A stretch of DNA of 64,000 bases, taken from Owenia fusiformis. Taxonomy: Eukaryota > Annelida > Polychaeta > Sabellida > Oweniidae. This document shows positions 35,301 through 45,420 of this stretch, one piece after another. The notes beneath the pieces are model-generated. The model saw nothing but the letters and a program-made list of their open reading frames with translations. It did no database searches and was not told the origin of the DNA. Both the position numbers and the translations under genes were made by a program. Numbering within the stretch: position 1 is the stretch's first letter; each line of letters begins with the position of its first letter. The DNA lies in the NCBI GenBank assembly GCA_903813345.2, contig CAIIXF020000004.1, positions 16,603,513-16,667,512 of the forward strand, in the 5' to 3' direction.

Positions 35301-36244
35301 CTGGAAATATTTGCTCGTGACTGACCAGCTAATAGCTTTCAGTAACCTGATGCTAATATTAACATATGGGTAAAACATTTGGATACAAATCCACCTTTTG
35401 TTGGTGAAAATGATGAAAATTAAAATTCCTCCGACGAGTATTTAGTTTTATTATAGATGCTTGTAAGCTTGGTGACAGGTATTACCAGTATTTCATTAAA
35501 CATACAGCAAAACTAGGCTACGGGTAATCAGTGTTTCAAAGAGTTAAGGCAAAACGGGCCGTAATACCAATTCTGGTTTTAAAAGTATCTAGGATGATGA
35601 AAAGATTCAGTATAGTAGTATCAGGTAAAAGTAGTACCAGGGTTTCTGTTGGATTTTCTGATCATTCGTTCTGTTTGTAGGATTTAGTGATAAAGACGAT
35701 GTTGATGAAGCAACGTATATTAAATGGCCGGATTTACTGTTCTGTTGTCTCCCTGAATCGCACAGGGTGGGGTTATGGAGCAAATTTACGGTAACTACAT
35801 ACACCCCTGCTATCAAACACATAGAAGTAAAGTTCAATTTTCATATTACAATGGACTTTATTAACAATCTGACGGAGTATGCCGAGCCTCTCTTTTGACC
35901 AATTACAGACGTCCTCTTCACATTCGTGGTACCATCGACCAACTTCGTTTGCAAAGAAAATCTTCGGCAGTCTCCGGCTTTTCTTGACGTATCTTCGGTT
36001 GCAAGCCAAACCTGACAATGTTTGAATATTAATGTTGTTCCTTACACAAAAAAGTTCAAAACTTTGATTGATTTATTGATTGACAAAGACTTGATAAACG
36101 ACTATTTCGTCTTGCCCTCATGTCACTTTAGATGTTCACGCTGCATTCTAGGGCTCACAAAATATTGATAATGGAGATGCTAGGGAGAATGCAGAACCTG
36201 TTGAAATGGAGAGTCTTGTGGTACAGAATGAAGTGAACAGTTAA
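26395..36244 (+). CDS. SLC5-family sodium/solute symporter gene, 13 exons found, 5' partial and lacking some late exons
   Basis: A plasma-membrane Na+-coupled transporter; the best resemblance is to SLC5A8/A12/A6-type carriers, but the substrate cannot be told. Exons: 26395-26446, 26789-26856, 29669-29749, 30030-30103, 30335-30475, 32812-32947, 33051-33136, 33697-33809, 34187-34257, 34573-34659, 35457-35478, 35681-35790, 36152-36244 (TAA). All junctions are GT-AG and phases agree throughout, giving 377 codons plus stop. Signatures in order: YAPAIALEAVTG, GGIKAVIWTDVFQF, RHTFWGLTIG, GVQRFSATRS, then SAALSTISSLVNSLAA (the Na+-site helix). LLVSLVTG-like sequence leads into an acidic cytoplasmic tail ending VVQNEVNS. 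The N-terminal helices are not found upstream. About 90 residues between CNWK (exon 10) and MLVSLVTG (exon 11) are also missing. Whether the gene still works is open. Confidence 0.88.
26497..26800 (+). repeat. 4 x 75 bp tandem repeat containing the splice acceptor of SLC5 exon 2
   Basis: Four units repeat with an exact 75 bp period. Each contains CTCAACATTTCAG followed by TAACTGGT, that is, the 3' splice site and first bases of the exon at 26789. Acceptor AGs end at 26563, 26638, 26713 and 26788; only the last continues into coding sequence. Units also share CTAGACTAGTAGTAGTACTA. Use of any upstream acceptor would read TAG ten codons in. Confidence 0.92.
26789..26856 (+). CDS. SLC5 exon following the repeated acceptor
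   Basis: 68 nt in phase with the previous exon (E-A-G split to give V-T-G), encoding LSTWVSILIMAAVATFYTTL. This matches the transmembrane helix that precedes the GG(I/L)KAV(V/I)WTD motif in SLC5 proteins. The donor is CTG/GTATGT. Confidence 0.85.
27327..28639 (-). mobile_element. 5'-truncated non-LTR retroelement with 8 bp target-site duplication
   Basis: ACTGACGC occurs at 27319-27326 and again at 28640-28647, and the opposite foldback arm shows the uninterrupted sequence. The 1313 bp insert reads on the - strand, opposite to the host gene. Coding sequence is open right up to its 5' edge, as expected for truncation during target-primed reverse transcription. The 3' region (27327-27564) is short and lacks a long poly-A. 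Confidence 0.85.
27565..28639 (-). pseudogene. C-terminal part of retroelement ORF: zinc knuckle and PD-(D/E)XK-like domain, frameshifted
   Basis: The frame enters without a start from the truncated edge (EEYKAAKVRAVTTLRSS) and continues through QLRHKDIVGVV, WTHWESTL, ISFLLRAISDLLPSPANL and CIHCG. A one-base frameshift follows at about 28065-28075. The downstream frame (to 27565) reads SRGRYGILQQAQDWELQ, RPDMLLFSEGKRIAVMIELT, KSAKYQDL and VGCRGFP. The RPD...ELT...K spacing resembles a PD-(D/E)XK nuclease core, and the C-x2-C...H segment a zinc knuckle. I know this region as a widespread repeat-borne protein in animals that follows a reverse transcriptase. The nuclease role is inference. The shift and the loss of the last knuckle Cys make this copy dead. 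Confidence 0.75.
30522..32790. repeat. 65 bp satellite array in an SLC5 intron, about 35 copies
   Basis: The unit contains ATCCATAATATAGC, TTATGTTTTACC, TAATACAATCTCGTTACATT and GTCAATTATTCCATCGGGC. The period is 65 bp where units are undisturbed (for example 31981 to 32046). Variants alternate between TTATGTTTTACC and TTATGCTAAACC types, implying higher-order structure of several units. Open frames within it (31164, 31743) are repeat artefacts. It fills the intron between exons 30335-30475 and 32812-32947. Confidence 0.93.
33460..33654 (+). CDS. Small intronic ORF with signal-peptide-like N-terminus, uncertain
   Basis: The 64 codon frame begins after CGAAGGCACG and has a hydrophobic run (MIWIILYSLAF) followed by a small polar region, resembling a secreted-protein N-terminus. 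It lies between SLC5 exons 33051-33136 and 33697-33809 on the same strand. It could be a chance frame, a retained intron product, or the first exon of a nested gene. No family recognised; low confidence. Confidence 0.2.
   Translation: MSSFQNIFQAMIWIILYSLAFIRGDSQEFNKKFTTSTLDTSRGHIVFVSKNVQVQCFGNESRIR
34815..35456. repeat. Tandem-duplicated repeat replacing expected SLC5 exons
   Basis: About 217 bp at 34850-35065 (GACGCTACTGCTTTATAACA onward) recur at 35109-35325, nearly identical. A weaker inverted piece (TTGGTGAAAATGATGAAAAT, about 35398) faces the copies, so the whole could be one small element. No coding exon for the missing transporter helices is visible in any frame here. Confidence 0.85.
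35457..35478 (+). CDS. SLC5 22-nt micro-exon
   Basis: ATG CTT GTA AGC TTG GTG ACA G lies between TTATTATAG and GTATTACC and encodes MLVSLVTG. This matches the end of the last transmembrane helix in SLC5 proteins (the GxLVSLxTG motif). The final G joins GA of the next exon. It is too short for ORF callers; phase agreement on both sides supports it. Confidence 0.7.
35681..36244 (+). CDS. SLC5 last two exons: cytoplasmic tail and stop
   Basis: The exon 35681-35790 encodes an acidic start (FSDKDDVDEAT), then PDLLFCCLPES and LWSKFT. After a phase 0 intron, the exon 36152-36244 encodes an acidic tail (GDARENAEPVEMESL) ending VVQNEVNS and TAA. A Cys pair before LPES is a possible palmitoylation site. 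No clear AATAAA was noticed in the following few hundred bases. Confidence 0.75.
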
Positions 36245-36878
36245 AACCAAAAGAAACTGAGCGAGCCTAAAGGACATGGGGCACATACATTATGATACAA
36301 TTTTGAAAGAGACTCTATTTAGAGTGCCATTAAGGACTAATAGTAGATTAAGGACTAATAGATGGCGAAAAGACAATAATTTTTCATGTAAAATTGCCTC
36401 ATATCTTATGATATTGAAACATATTAGTAAATATTTATGAAGAGATATTGATTTGTTTTAGTGTATCTGAAGTTTCATTCAACAAAGCAATATGTATTCA
36501 TAAATACAAAGAGAATACAAGGCCTACAACATTATTTACACGTGAAAACAGACAACTTGACAATAGATATGTTGACCCATCTAGCTTGGGCCTAATATTC
36601 TTCAACTAAATCGTCGCCCTCTGAACTCTTTAGTATTCGCTTGAAGAGCTCTCCTTTAGATTAAATGAAGTGACACCGAAGATCTGATTAATCTAAACTT
36701 ACAAAATATGATTTTGAAAAGTATCATCGTTTAAAGATACAGTGATTTTGATTATTAATTTGTATTTAATACAAAGTATTAGATACCTGACTTTTGATTT
36801 CCACAAGTAAGTCAAGAATCTGCTTCATTTTATATTTATTATCTTGATGTTGTCTTATTGATTGTCGTGTACCTTCGT
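36245..36878. other. 3' flank of SLC5 gene
   Basis: AT-rich, presumably containing the 3' untranslated region. ATTAAA-type hexamers occur but I cannot pick a polyadenylation site. No other gene seen. Confidence 0.5.
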
Positions 36879-37135
36879 AATCCACTGGCTGATCCAGGGA
36901 GGGGGGCTAGGTTGTGGCCAGTAAAAAATTGTAGGGCCCAAACAATTTTTGAGCCCCAAAATTTTATACAGCCTCAAAATTGGGCCTTTTTGGGCGTAAC
37001 TTAGCCTTCTTGAGCCTCAGTTGTTCAATATTTGGGCCACATTTTGGGTTTAAGGGCCCAAAAAAAATTCCGCGGAAAATATTTTTCCTGACTTGAAAAG
37101 TGGCCCCCTTCTTAGCTTCTGAATCCGCCAGTGGA
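36879..37135. repeat. Small TIR element (MITE-like), CCACTGGC ends
   Basis: TCCACTGGCTGATCCAG at the left and CTGAATCCGCCAGTGGA at the right are inverted, bounding about 257 bp of GGGCC-rich sequence without coding content. The CCACTGGCGGATCCAG end is a type seen in many animal genomes. No convincing target-site duplication. Confidence 0.7.
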
Positions 37136-37448
37136 GACTGTCATATGTAAGACACCATGTTGAAATGATTCGCCTATGCCAAAGTCCAGGATTACACGAA
37201 GATTATTTGACTGACCGTGGTATTATACATCTTAATAGCTTCAATGTAAATTGATTAAAGACTGAGGATTATTCTAAATTATCTTTATCAAGGAAACAAA
37301 GATCTGTCATTGCTAAAAGAACCGTTATAATTTGGAAGATTATGGGTAGACGTTTGGAATTTTGAAAAAAAGGAAAAATGGGATCCTAAAAATATGACAA
37401 AATGATTGTCGACAAATAACGTCCATTCCGCTATTTTCTACGCGACTA

Positions 37449-38290
37449 AATGTTACGTTATGCTGTAAATGTTATGTAATGCCTAAAATATTCGGTTATA
37501 CCTTAAATGTTATGTAATACCCATTTTATGCAATGCCTTAAGATGCCTATAGTAATGCCTAAAGTATCATGTAGTATTTCATACTTGAGTGGGTTTGGGG
37601 TAGATATCACCCGGGAATATATATCATATCTGAGGAGCGGGCAGGATATATTGTATATGTCCCGCTCTAGGCCAAATGCGGGCAGATATAATATATCCAT
37701 CCCGCTCCCGGGAATTTTTTCAAAAGTTTAAAAATTTTAATTTCAGAAGTTTAAAGTTTTTCAAAAAGTTTAAAGGTTACAATTCTATTGTATTGAACTG
37801 AAGGAATATTATGAAAATGTTAAATATAAATTGTGCCTTTACAGTATAGGCCTATCTTGTCATTTGAAAAAGGTGGTAAAGGTTATATCTACCCCAAACC
37901 CACTCAAGTATGAGATACACCAGTTATGTACGGTCGGTTTTGGAGATACAGTGTTTATCCCGCGGGAAATATGTGTATCTCCCTCGGTCCCTGCGGTCCC
38001 TCGTGAGATACACATATTTCCCTTGGGATAAACCCTGTATCCAAAACCTCCCAGTACATAACCCTTATATATCTAATATGTTATGTAATGAATTGAGGGT
38101 AATAATGTAATACCTAAACCCAAAATAAAAGAAAATAATTCCTAAAAATGCCTAGTATGTTATACACTGGCATAACTGTTATGTTATGCCAAAAATGCTA
38201 TAAAATGCCTAAAATATTATGTAATGCCATGCTATTCCTAAAATGTTATGTAATGCCTAAAATTTTATGGTATGCCTTAAATATAATCAT
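37449..38290. repeat. Interspersed TGTTATGTAATGCCTAAAAT motif cluster
   Basis: Degenerate copies of ATGTTATGTAATGCCTAAA lie on both sides (about 37449-37575 and 38080-38290) of two nested inverted repeats. One pairs TACTTGAGTGGGTTTGGGG (about 37587) with CCCCAAACCCACTCAAGTA (about 37892). Between its arms is a GC-rich CCCGCTC palindromic stretch (37610-37715). The cluster looks like a composite of insertions into a short-unit repeat. Confidence 0.75.
37923..38062. repeat. Long hairpin, arms about 65 bp
   Basis: GTTATGTACGG...TTTATCCCGCGGGAAATATG faces CATATTTCCCTTGGGATAAA...GTACATAAC with a short CGGTCCCTGCGGTCC centre. The stem is near-perfect and much more GC-rich than its flanks. Confidence 0.85.
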
Positions 38291-38400
38291 TTATATCAAA
38301 TTTAATGACTGACAATAGGTCTAAGTCTCGGTTCATTCGTAAAACCATACGCAAACCTCTCTACAAGCAGGTCACAGAAGGTTACATTCCATTTTATTTA

Positions 38401-39190
38401 TAAGTCGTGACCATTTAAAAAGAGAATGAACCGTTTAGTCCCTTTTTGAAAACCCAAAAACGTAAAAACAGCAGTGAATTTCATGAATTTCAACCGTCAA
38501 TGTTTTATTATCATATTAGATTTACAATATTTATACAAAGTATATGAATATTTCATCAAACCAGATAAAGGTAAAATCATTTTATCAATACATATTCATG
38601 TTAATGTCTAGTAAAATTGTGTTTCTTCTTATAGTATAGAATTTTCTATGTAGCTTCTAACTAAACTTACAAATAAACTATTTTCAGATAGAAATTTCTA
38701 TACAAAATATCCCATTGTCTTTCCGATAGAAATTTCTATGCAGATGACTCTGGAAATATCAATTTTTGTCATTTTAATTGGTTATCGGTATAGAAATTTC
38801 TATGTGAAGGCCGTCGGAAAATAATAATTATGTTACTGGTAAAACATTTCTCCTCGTGGCTCGTATAGAAATTTCTATATTGATCAAGTCAAAAATAAAA
38901 ATTGAAACGCTTCATAGAAATTTCTATATATATGGGTGCATATTTAAATTATATTTGCTGGTATAGAAATTTCTATAAGGATAGAGTAGAAAAATAAAAA
39001 TCGAAACGCTGTATAGAAATTTCTATGTGGCCCAGAAAAATTATTTTTCTAGATTGCCTGCTGTATAGAAATTTCTATATGGTCAAAAATATAAATTGAA
39101 TGCCTATATAGAGATTTCTATGCGGGTGTAGTCGAAAACCTTTGGTGCTTAAAAATTAAGTTTGTCCGTATAGAAATTGCTATATGGATA
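38401..39190. repeat. Left arm of second giant foldback, with palindrome array
   Basis: The outer 230 bp (from TAAGTCGTGACCATTT) is the reverse complement of 51187-51420. The inner 550 bp hold eleven copies of TATAGAAATTTCTATA or close variants at about 38634, 38687, 38725, 38789, 38864, 38913, 38962, 39012, 39064, 39107 and 39169, spaced 37-75 bp. Spacers are AT-rich, differ from one another within the array, and resemble the corresponding spacers of the right arm. Confidence 0.9.
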
Positions 39191-39681
39191 AATTCAAAAA
39201 ATTAAAATCGAATAATTATATAAAGAATGTTTGTAATTAGTCTTAAATTTTCGGCCTATTGTAATAGTGTTTGAAATAGTATTTGAAAATATTTGGAGGT
39301 ATAGCCAATGCAGTCAAATTACATCACAGCCAGAAAAATATTGATTTACATGGTTTTTTGTCGCTGAAAGTTATGAAAATTAAAATAAAATAAAACATTG
39401 AGTGGCTCTGGCACATGGGGAAAGGGTTTAAGGATTTAAGCCCTTGACTGAGTGCAATGTGGAATGATCATTCTTTGAAGATGTTGGTAGTTACAAAATG
39501 CATTGAGTCTCGGGCTTAAATTCTTTTCACACATTGCAAAATATTTTTACCATGTCACCTAAAAGATACGAAATCACTAAAATAACATATTTTAAATGAA
39601 ACTTTTTGCAAGGGTCAAGGTGGCAAACCACCAATTTTTATCTGTTGAGTAAACTTGTCACCTTTGCAACCACCTAAGGAA

Positions 39682-39925
39682 TGACCTTGGGTGCGTTATT
39701 GGTTATTTCACGCACAATGCGTTATGTGAAATACTGTGTTCGGATTGGCTGAAATCGGACACACCTTGTCTAGCTATGTGTGAATTCCAAACTAATGGAG
39801 GGTAGTGTAGGCATAGTGTAATTTGACAAACTTAGTCTAGCCAATCAAAACACAGTATTTCATATAACTGCATTACATTCTATAACCAACAACTCTCCAC
39901 TATATAACCCACCCAAGGCCGTGTC
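39682..39925. repeat. Inverted repeat, arms about 80-90 bp
   Basis: GACCTTGGGTG...GAAATACTGTGTTCGGATTGGCT pairs with AGCCAATCAAAACACAGTATTTC...CACCCAAGGCCGTGTC. The arms have diverged and the right arm carries extra bases. It looks like a hairpin MITE. Confidence 0.75.
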
Positions 39926-40435
39926 AGATTCAATTAAAATCTGCTAAAAGATTAGTATTTTTCAAAATTGTACGGACATCGACAACAATTAGTTGATTTT
40001 TAGACATCGTATGGGCGCTGCGAGAACTTTACCTCGCACATAAAAAGTGCAGATGCCTAGCCGATTTTTTCTCAATTAAACTCATCGGACCCTACCCTGT
40101 CGGCGCCCGTACGGTCACCGTAGGATTATCGTACGTACGGCTTTCGGTGATATCATATGATCATCCTGTCATTTCGTACAACAATGCAAACGTAATGATA
40201 AATCAACTTGATTCTAATTACATTTCAAAAGTTTGCCAGAGACCCCCCACGCGGACATGGATGGGGAATTTGACAAAATGATATTGGCCTGTCTTGTTCC
40301 ATACCCCGGGGCCACCATGGGAGCAAAATATCTGGTCAAGTATTCCCGATTCTGGGCCCTTCCCCCGAATCCATTCTATTTAAACATCAGAGTTACTTGT
40401 CAAGAGACTATACTCATTAATGTTGAGAGATAATA

Positions 40436-40630
40436 TGGGTCACATTTGCTTCGATTTCCATTACTATACGATGAGTATGTTGATCTTATGGGACAACTCT
40501 CGTATACTGTACATGTAGATATAAACTTTCCACAATCGCCATATATCAGCATATGATCTGAACAATTACAGGTACCGTAGTCTGGTATAAGTGTATTCAT
40601 GTTTTAACAAACTACTCAATCGGCCGGGCA
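40436..40630. repeat. Palindromic MITE-like element, copy 2, interrupted
   Basis: Starts GGGTCACATTTGCTTCGATT and ends ACTCAATCGGCCGGGC like the other copies, but about 140 bp of other sequence sits inside. The inserted segment (TTATGGGACAACTCTCGTAT onward, 40487) recurs as a direct repeat at 41023-41215. Confidence 0.7.
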
Positions 40631-42771
40631 TGGGGACGAGCTTCCTCGTCAAATTCCTATCCCTTTGGGCAATATTGTGTATCAAATTAATTTACAAACA
40701 TTTCAAGTTGTTATCGTACCGCAATAAAACAATCAAGATCATTTTTAATTTACATATTGTGGTTAAAAGCAAATATGGCCTTACTTCCCGTACTCAATCT
40801 ACACCTGATTCTAATTTAAATGTTGCGAGATGACTTGCATGGCCTACACGCTCTATTTTAGTTTTACTATTGCCATTAGAGATGTCATGATCTTACTTTT
40901 AGATTTTAGTTTACTAGTTTACTTTTTGAGCTTTTGTATCATCCATTATCTCGTCCTTCGAACGTCGTCCAAAATAGTTCTCTGTATATCATTTTAAGAT
41001 GTTAGAGCAAACATTTCAGGACTTATGGGACAACCCTCGTATTCTGTACATGTAGATATAAACGTTCCACAATCGCCCATCATGATGATAAACCATGGCA
41101 TCTCATTTCTTCTCAGCCCTGAGAAAGGTGAAACCGAAAGATGCTATGAGTATCAGAATGCAATCGCCACATGATCTGAACAATTCCAGGTACCGTAGTC
41201 TGTTATAAGTGTTAGAAGGAAGTTTTCATTTTCCTCTGTTGTGTCATATTCCTCGCCCAATAATCAAACAATATTTGTCTTCTTGATATGTAATCGAGAG
41301 TACCATGTGTGTACCCTCTAGCGTGGTATTTAGATATTCCAAGATGAGCGTTTGTGTTTTCATCGAAGATATCTTTTGACTGAAACATTAATGAATGGAA
41401 GCTATAAAATAATGTATAAAAAGTTCAGGATTTCCATTGCGAGGACAGAATGATGTACTGATTCGTTTTAAAATACATTTTTATAAAATCTGTTATAAAA
41501 TACATGTATATCATAACCCAGCTTATTATTGTATTATGTGTTTTTTATTAAAAACCTACCTCGTATGATCATGGTTTGAATTTACACCGGTCGACCAGTC
41601 AATCCCCCAAACAGCAACCGACAATTAACATGATTAATCGCAGTGATATATCTCACCTTTCGTTTCACATTCGCATTTGACTCTAAATGACACACACACA
41701 CTCGTAATGGGCACTGGTATTTTGAATTCTTACGCCATTTTATGCAAATCGCTTATTGTGCAACGATTAAAATGCTTTGATAGTACATTACGTTTGTTGT
41801 TCTTAAATTCCTAGTTGGTTATAATTACTGCATATTCAGTATATAAACTTGAACTAACTGCTGACCTGTGGACGTTATACGCAGTATTACAAATTACAAT
41901 GATCGGTCAACTGGTCAAGTAGGAGTCTGTTTGATGAGTAAACTCAGGCTTGCGGTTTGTTAACATACAATGTTACGCATCTCTTCAGATTGACACAATA
42001 GCCCACAAGATAGAAAAGCACATTTCAATATTGTATGATTTATGTATAAGGAGCTCCTCCCTTTATCTTTCCGGATTCACTCAACCTAGAAATGTATTTA
42101 ATGTATAAATGTACAAATATCTGCCTTAAGGCATGATTTAATGTTATTTGGGAGATGGTATTTTCAATATGTAAGCTTATTTAGTGACAGATTCAATGGT
42201 TTTATCAGTTGACTTCATGCACATGCATTGTAAGCCCCTGAGACCTTTACATTAAAACCTTGCGTATATACCACGGTAAGATCATTCATATGTCAGGGTA
42301 AAAAAGATAATTTAGTCAAGAGTCATCCTTCTCGGATCAATACCTCAACAAGTCAATAAAGGATGATAAAAAGTGCAGGCCTAAAATATTTTTAAGGGTC
42401 ACGATAAGTGGGCCATTTGGGCTAATAATGGCCTGCTTTGTCATTAATCGGCCTCTTAATTTTCAAGCAACTAAACATCAGTATATCAGTATAGGGGTCT
42501 AGACTTTTTCGTACGATTTTTATCAAAGTAGAGCAAACCCCATCACATTGCCAAAAGCTGGCTTCCCCCTCAATAAACTCGTGTTTTCGTGCCTGTGTCC
42601 AATACTCTTTTATACAAAAACATTATATTATAAACAGCTGGAAACTTTATATCATTACTCACAATATTATTCGTCAGTTCAATGTTGATTGGCAGTGGTA
42701 CAGCATATAGAAAATAGTTAAATAACAATGGCAAGAATAAACTACATATTATAGAGGACTTAAAATATTAG
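40631..42771. other. Non-coding stretch
   Basis: Apart from the direct repeat at 41023-41215, itself carrying an 80 bp insert, I see no feature. Open frames at 40233 and 40591 overlap repeats and show no domain. Confidence 0.5.
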
Positions 42772-42780
42772 GTATACGCA

Positions 42781-44902
42781 CGGTTGGAAGAAAAGGATGA
42801 CACCACAAAAGGATGACACCATAAAAGGATGACACCACAAAAGGATGACACCACAAAAGGATGACACTAGTAGAAAAAGGATGAAACTTGTAAAATGTTA
42901 TAAGAAGTAGATGACAATGCATGATTTCTATATCTCATTTTAACTTGATGCAAATGATGACAATGAGAATAAAACATGAGGAACCATTGTAGGAGCTAAG
43001 ATACATTAGGGGTTGAGTTAAGGAAGACTATCGTCATTGTATAGTTATTATTATGAATGCATATTGTAATTTGAGAAATCTAATGATCTGCCATGGTAGT
43101 TTATGCAAAAATAGCTACAAGTCTACGGAATCCAAACTGTCATAATCAAAAGCCATTTTGAAATTCAGCTGCCATCTTAAACAAATTTTTTGTGAGCACA
43201 GGTCCTTTTTCCTCAGCATCAGTATATAAAATTTGAGCCAAATCAGCTTGTATTAGTAATTGTAAACTTGTATTAAGTAATCAAGTATTACATTCTTTTA
43301 TGAAAAAATGGTGGCCATTGTATTAAATAATCAAGGATTTTGTATGCAAAATGGTGGCCCTTTTAAAATTCAGCTGCCATATTTCTTCTCCAGCGGAGCT
43401 CCTGCGTCCCTAGGCCATATACATGTAGGCTTCAACATTTAAAATGTGAATCGAATCTATCCTCTAGTATTTAAGTTATCAAAGATAACATTTTTATGAA
43501 AAAAGTCGCCATTTTGAAACTAAATGGCCATCTTGAAAATCTCTTATTGAGCAGAGCCCCATCATCCCTCGGCATCAGCATATAAAATTGGAACCAAATC
43601 AACTATTCTAGTATTTGAGTTAAAATTATAAAATAATAAAAGTTACAATTTTACAAAAAAGCCTATAAAATTGAATCAAATTCAAAAATGAATCAAATCC
43701 ATCGACTAGTATTTTGTAATCCCTCAGACAAACAAACGAATGGACAGGTGGCTTCTCTATTTCCATGCAAACTTCATTTGGTAGGATAACAAAATGTGTT
43801 CCCCTGTATGAAGGCCAATGGAGTTTCCAAAGATATCTTGTCAGACTTTGTGAATTTGCAGAATTGCCTCCTGTCGCCAATTACATCATAAGTAGAATGG
43901 TCTGAACAGATCCTCTTTTTTGAAGTACTGTATATCATCTAAATAAACCTTTTATATCTTGTAGATCTAATTTTTTCTTATTTTGTTTATATATAATTTG
44001 TTGTTTTTCTTATACTAAAATATGCAGACCTTTCTTGGGACATGCTTTTCATAATGAAAATATTCAAGAACTGATGAATTAATTCAACTTACAAACGATT
44101 ATGTAGATTATGTCAAGTGTGGTCATTTCCCAAAAATTATAAAGCTCTTAGATTGTATGATTAAATAGTTTAAAGGTGTCATCACATGCAATAAACTACT
44201 TAAAAGATTCATCTTTAGAGTCAACCTTGCAAATAGATAAAATAGATAATTAAATAATACAAGGAAAATAGATGAAAAAGACAGAATACAAATAAACTAA
44301 CGGCACTATTTCATTGTGAAATGAACCTTAAATACAATTCATCACTTTTTCTACGTAACTTAAATATTTGTGAAGCTGGTTTAAAAGTCCATCAACATTT
44401 ATCAGGAAGGGAAAATTCATTGACACTCAGATGCATATCTTTCCTGTAACAGCAAATGGGCCTCAACAAATTGCACAAGCATGCAGTAACATTTCCCCAT
44501 ATTTACCTTTTAGTATCTACAATGAGACCACCTTTTAAGTATGTTCTTCCAAATAATATATGAAAACTAATATTGGATTTGAATTTATTTTTGATAAAAC
44601 ATACATAGTTGGCTGCTATGGTCAAATATAATTAAAAAAGAATTAAAATAAAGCATGTTTCTAAACAATTCCACGACAAAACTTATGAACAGGCACGTGG
44701 GACAATCCTGGCCAAACTTGATATTTTATGTACAGGATAGTGGGATAATTCTGGTACACATGATCTTCATTGGGGTTTTAATAGGTACAAGCGACCTTTA
44801 GATGTAAACAAACACATCATAACAAAGAGTGTGCAAAGTTCAATCTAGTGTCATCCTTTTGTGGTGTCATCCGTTTATAGTGTCATCCTTTTCTTCCAAC
44901 CG
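42781..44902. mobile_element. Non-autonomous DNA transposon with 9 bp target-site duplication
   Basis: The element runs 2122 bp from CGGTTGGAAGAAAAGGATGA to its reverse complement at 44902. GTATACGCA stands on both sides (42772-42780 and 44903-44911). Subterminally the left end has five tandem copies of an AAAGGATGACACCAC unit, and the right end has three inverted copies. The interior is AT-rich with no transposase; the - strand frame at 43626-43880 is unremarkable. A 9 bp duplication is typical of Mutator-like elements. A diverged relative lies at about 48832-49640. Confidence 0.9.
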
Positions 44903-45038
44903 GTATACGCAATAGTTAAACCGTACATGGTGTTGCAATGCGTAAATGTATCTTTTGTTATGAAATCTACCTGAATACACTTGTCATTCTTAACCCATTA
45001 AAATTAAACAGAACATCTCAATGATCAAATAAGATACA

Positions 45039-45420
45039 CACGCGGTCCTAACTTCGACCGTTAATTTGAATTTTTGACCTACCGGATGTTTGAAAATCAA
45101 GGATTACGAGTCTCATACTGCACCGTTTTCTTCAAACTTGTTCCATTCAAAGCACAACACAAATTCCTTTCTGATGGTACATTATTCTCTTCAACAGAGT
45201 CCCTACTTCCAGCGGCATTTTGGTCCCCAGTTGTAAGAAGGCCTTCTAACAGCTGGGGACCAAAACGCTGCTAGAACGAGGGACTCTTTACTATAAAGTA
45301 ATGCACCGACAGAAAGGCAATTTTGTTCTGCTTTTAATGGTAAAGGTTTGAAGAAAAACGGTGCAGTATGAGACTCGCAATCCTTGATTTTCAAATTAAC
45401 GGTCGAAGATAGACCGCGTG
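45039..45420. mobile_element. Near-perfect palindromic element with CAC ends and 5 bp target-site duplication
   Basis: 382 bp fold almost completely on themselves about a centre near 45235 (GTCCCCAGTTGTAAGAAGG / CCTTCTAACAGCTGGGGAC). The ends are CACGCGGTC and GACCGCGTG. ATACA flanks both sides (45034-45038 and 45421-45425). The left arm has a 26 bp insertion-like duplication near 45071. Mirror-image open frames at 45074 and 45203 are by-products of the palindrome. 5 bp duplications with CAC termini occur in Transib-type elements, but no transposase is present. Confidence 0.88.

Noticed and set aside
38634-39184. CRISPR-like array (regular short repeat with unlike spacers)
   Set aside because: The genome is clearly animal. 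The repeat is a 16 bp palindrome with irregular spacer lengths, there are no cas genes, and an inverted twin array exists in a foldback arm.
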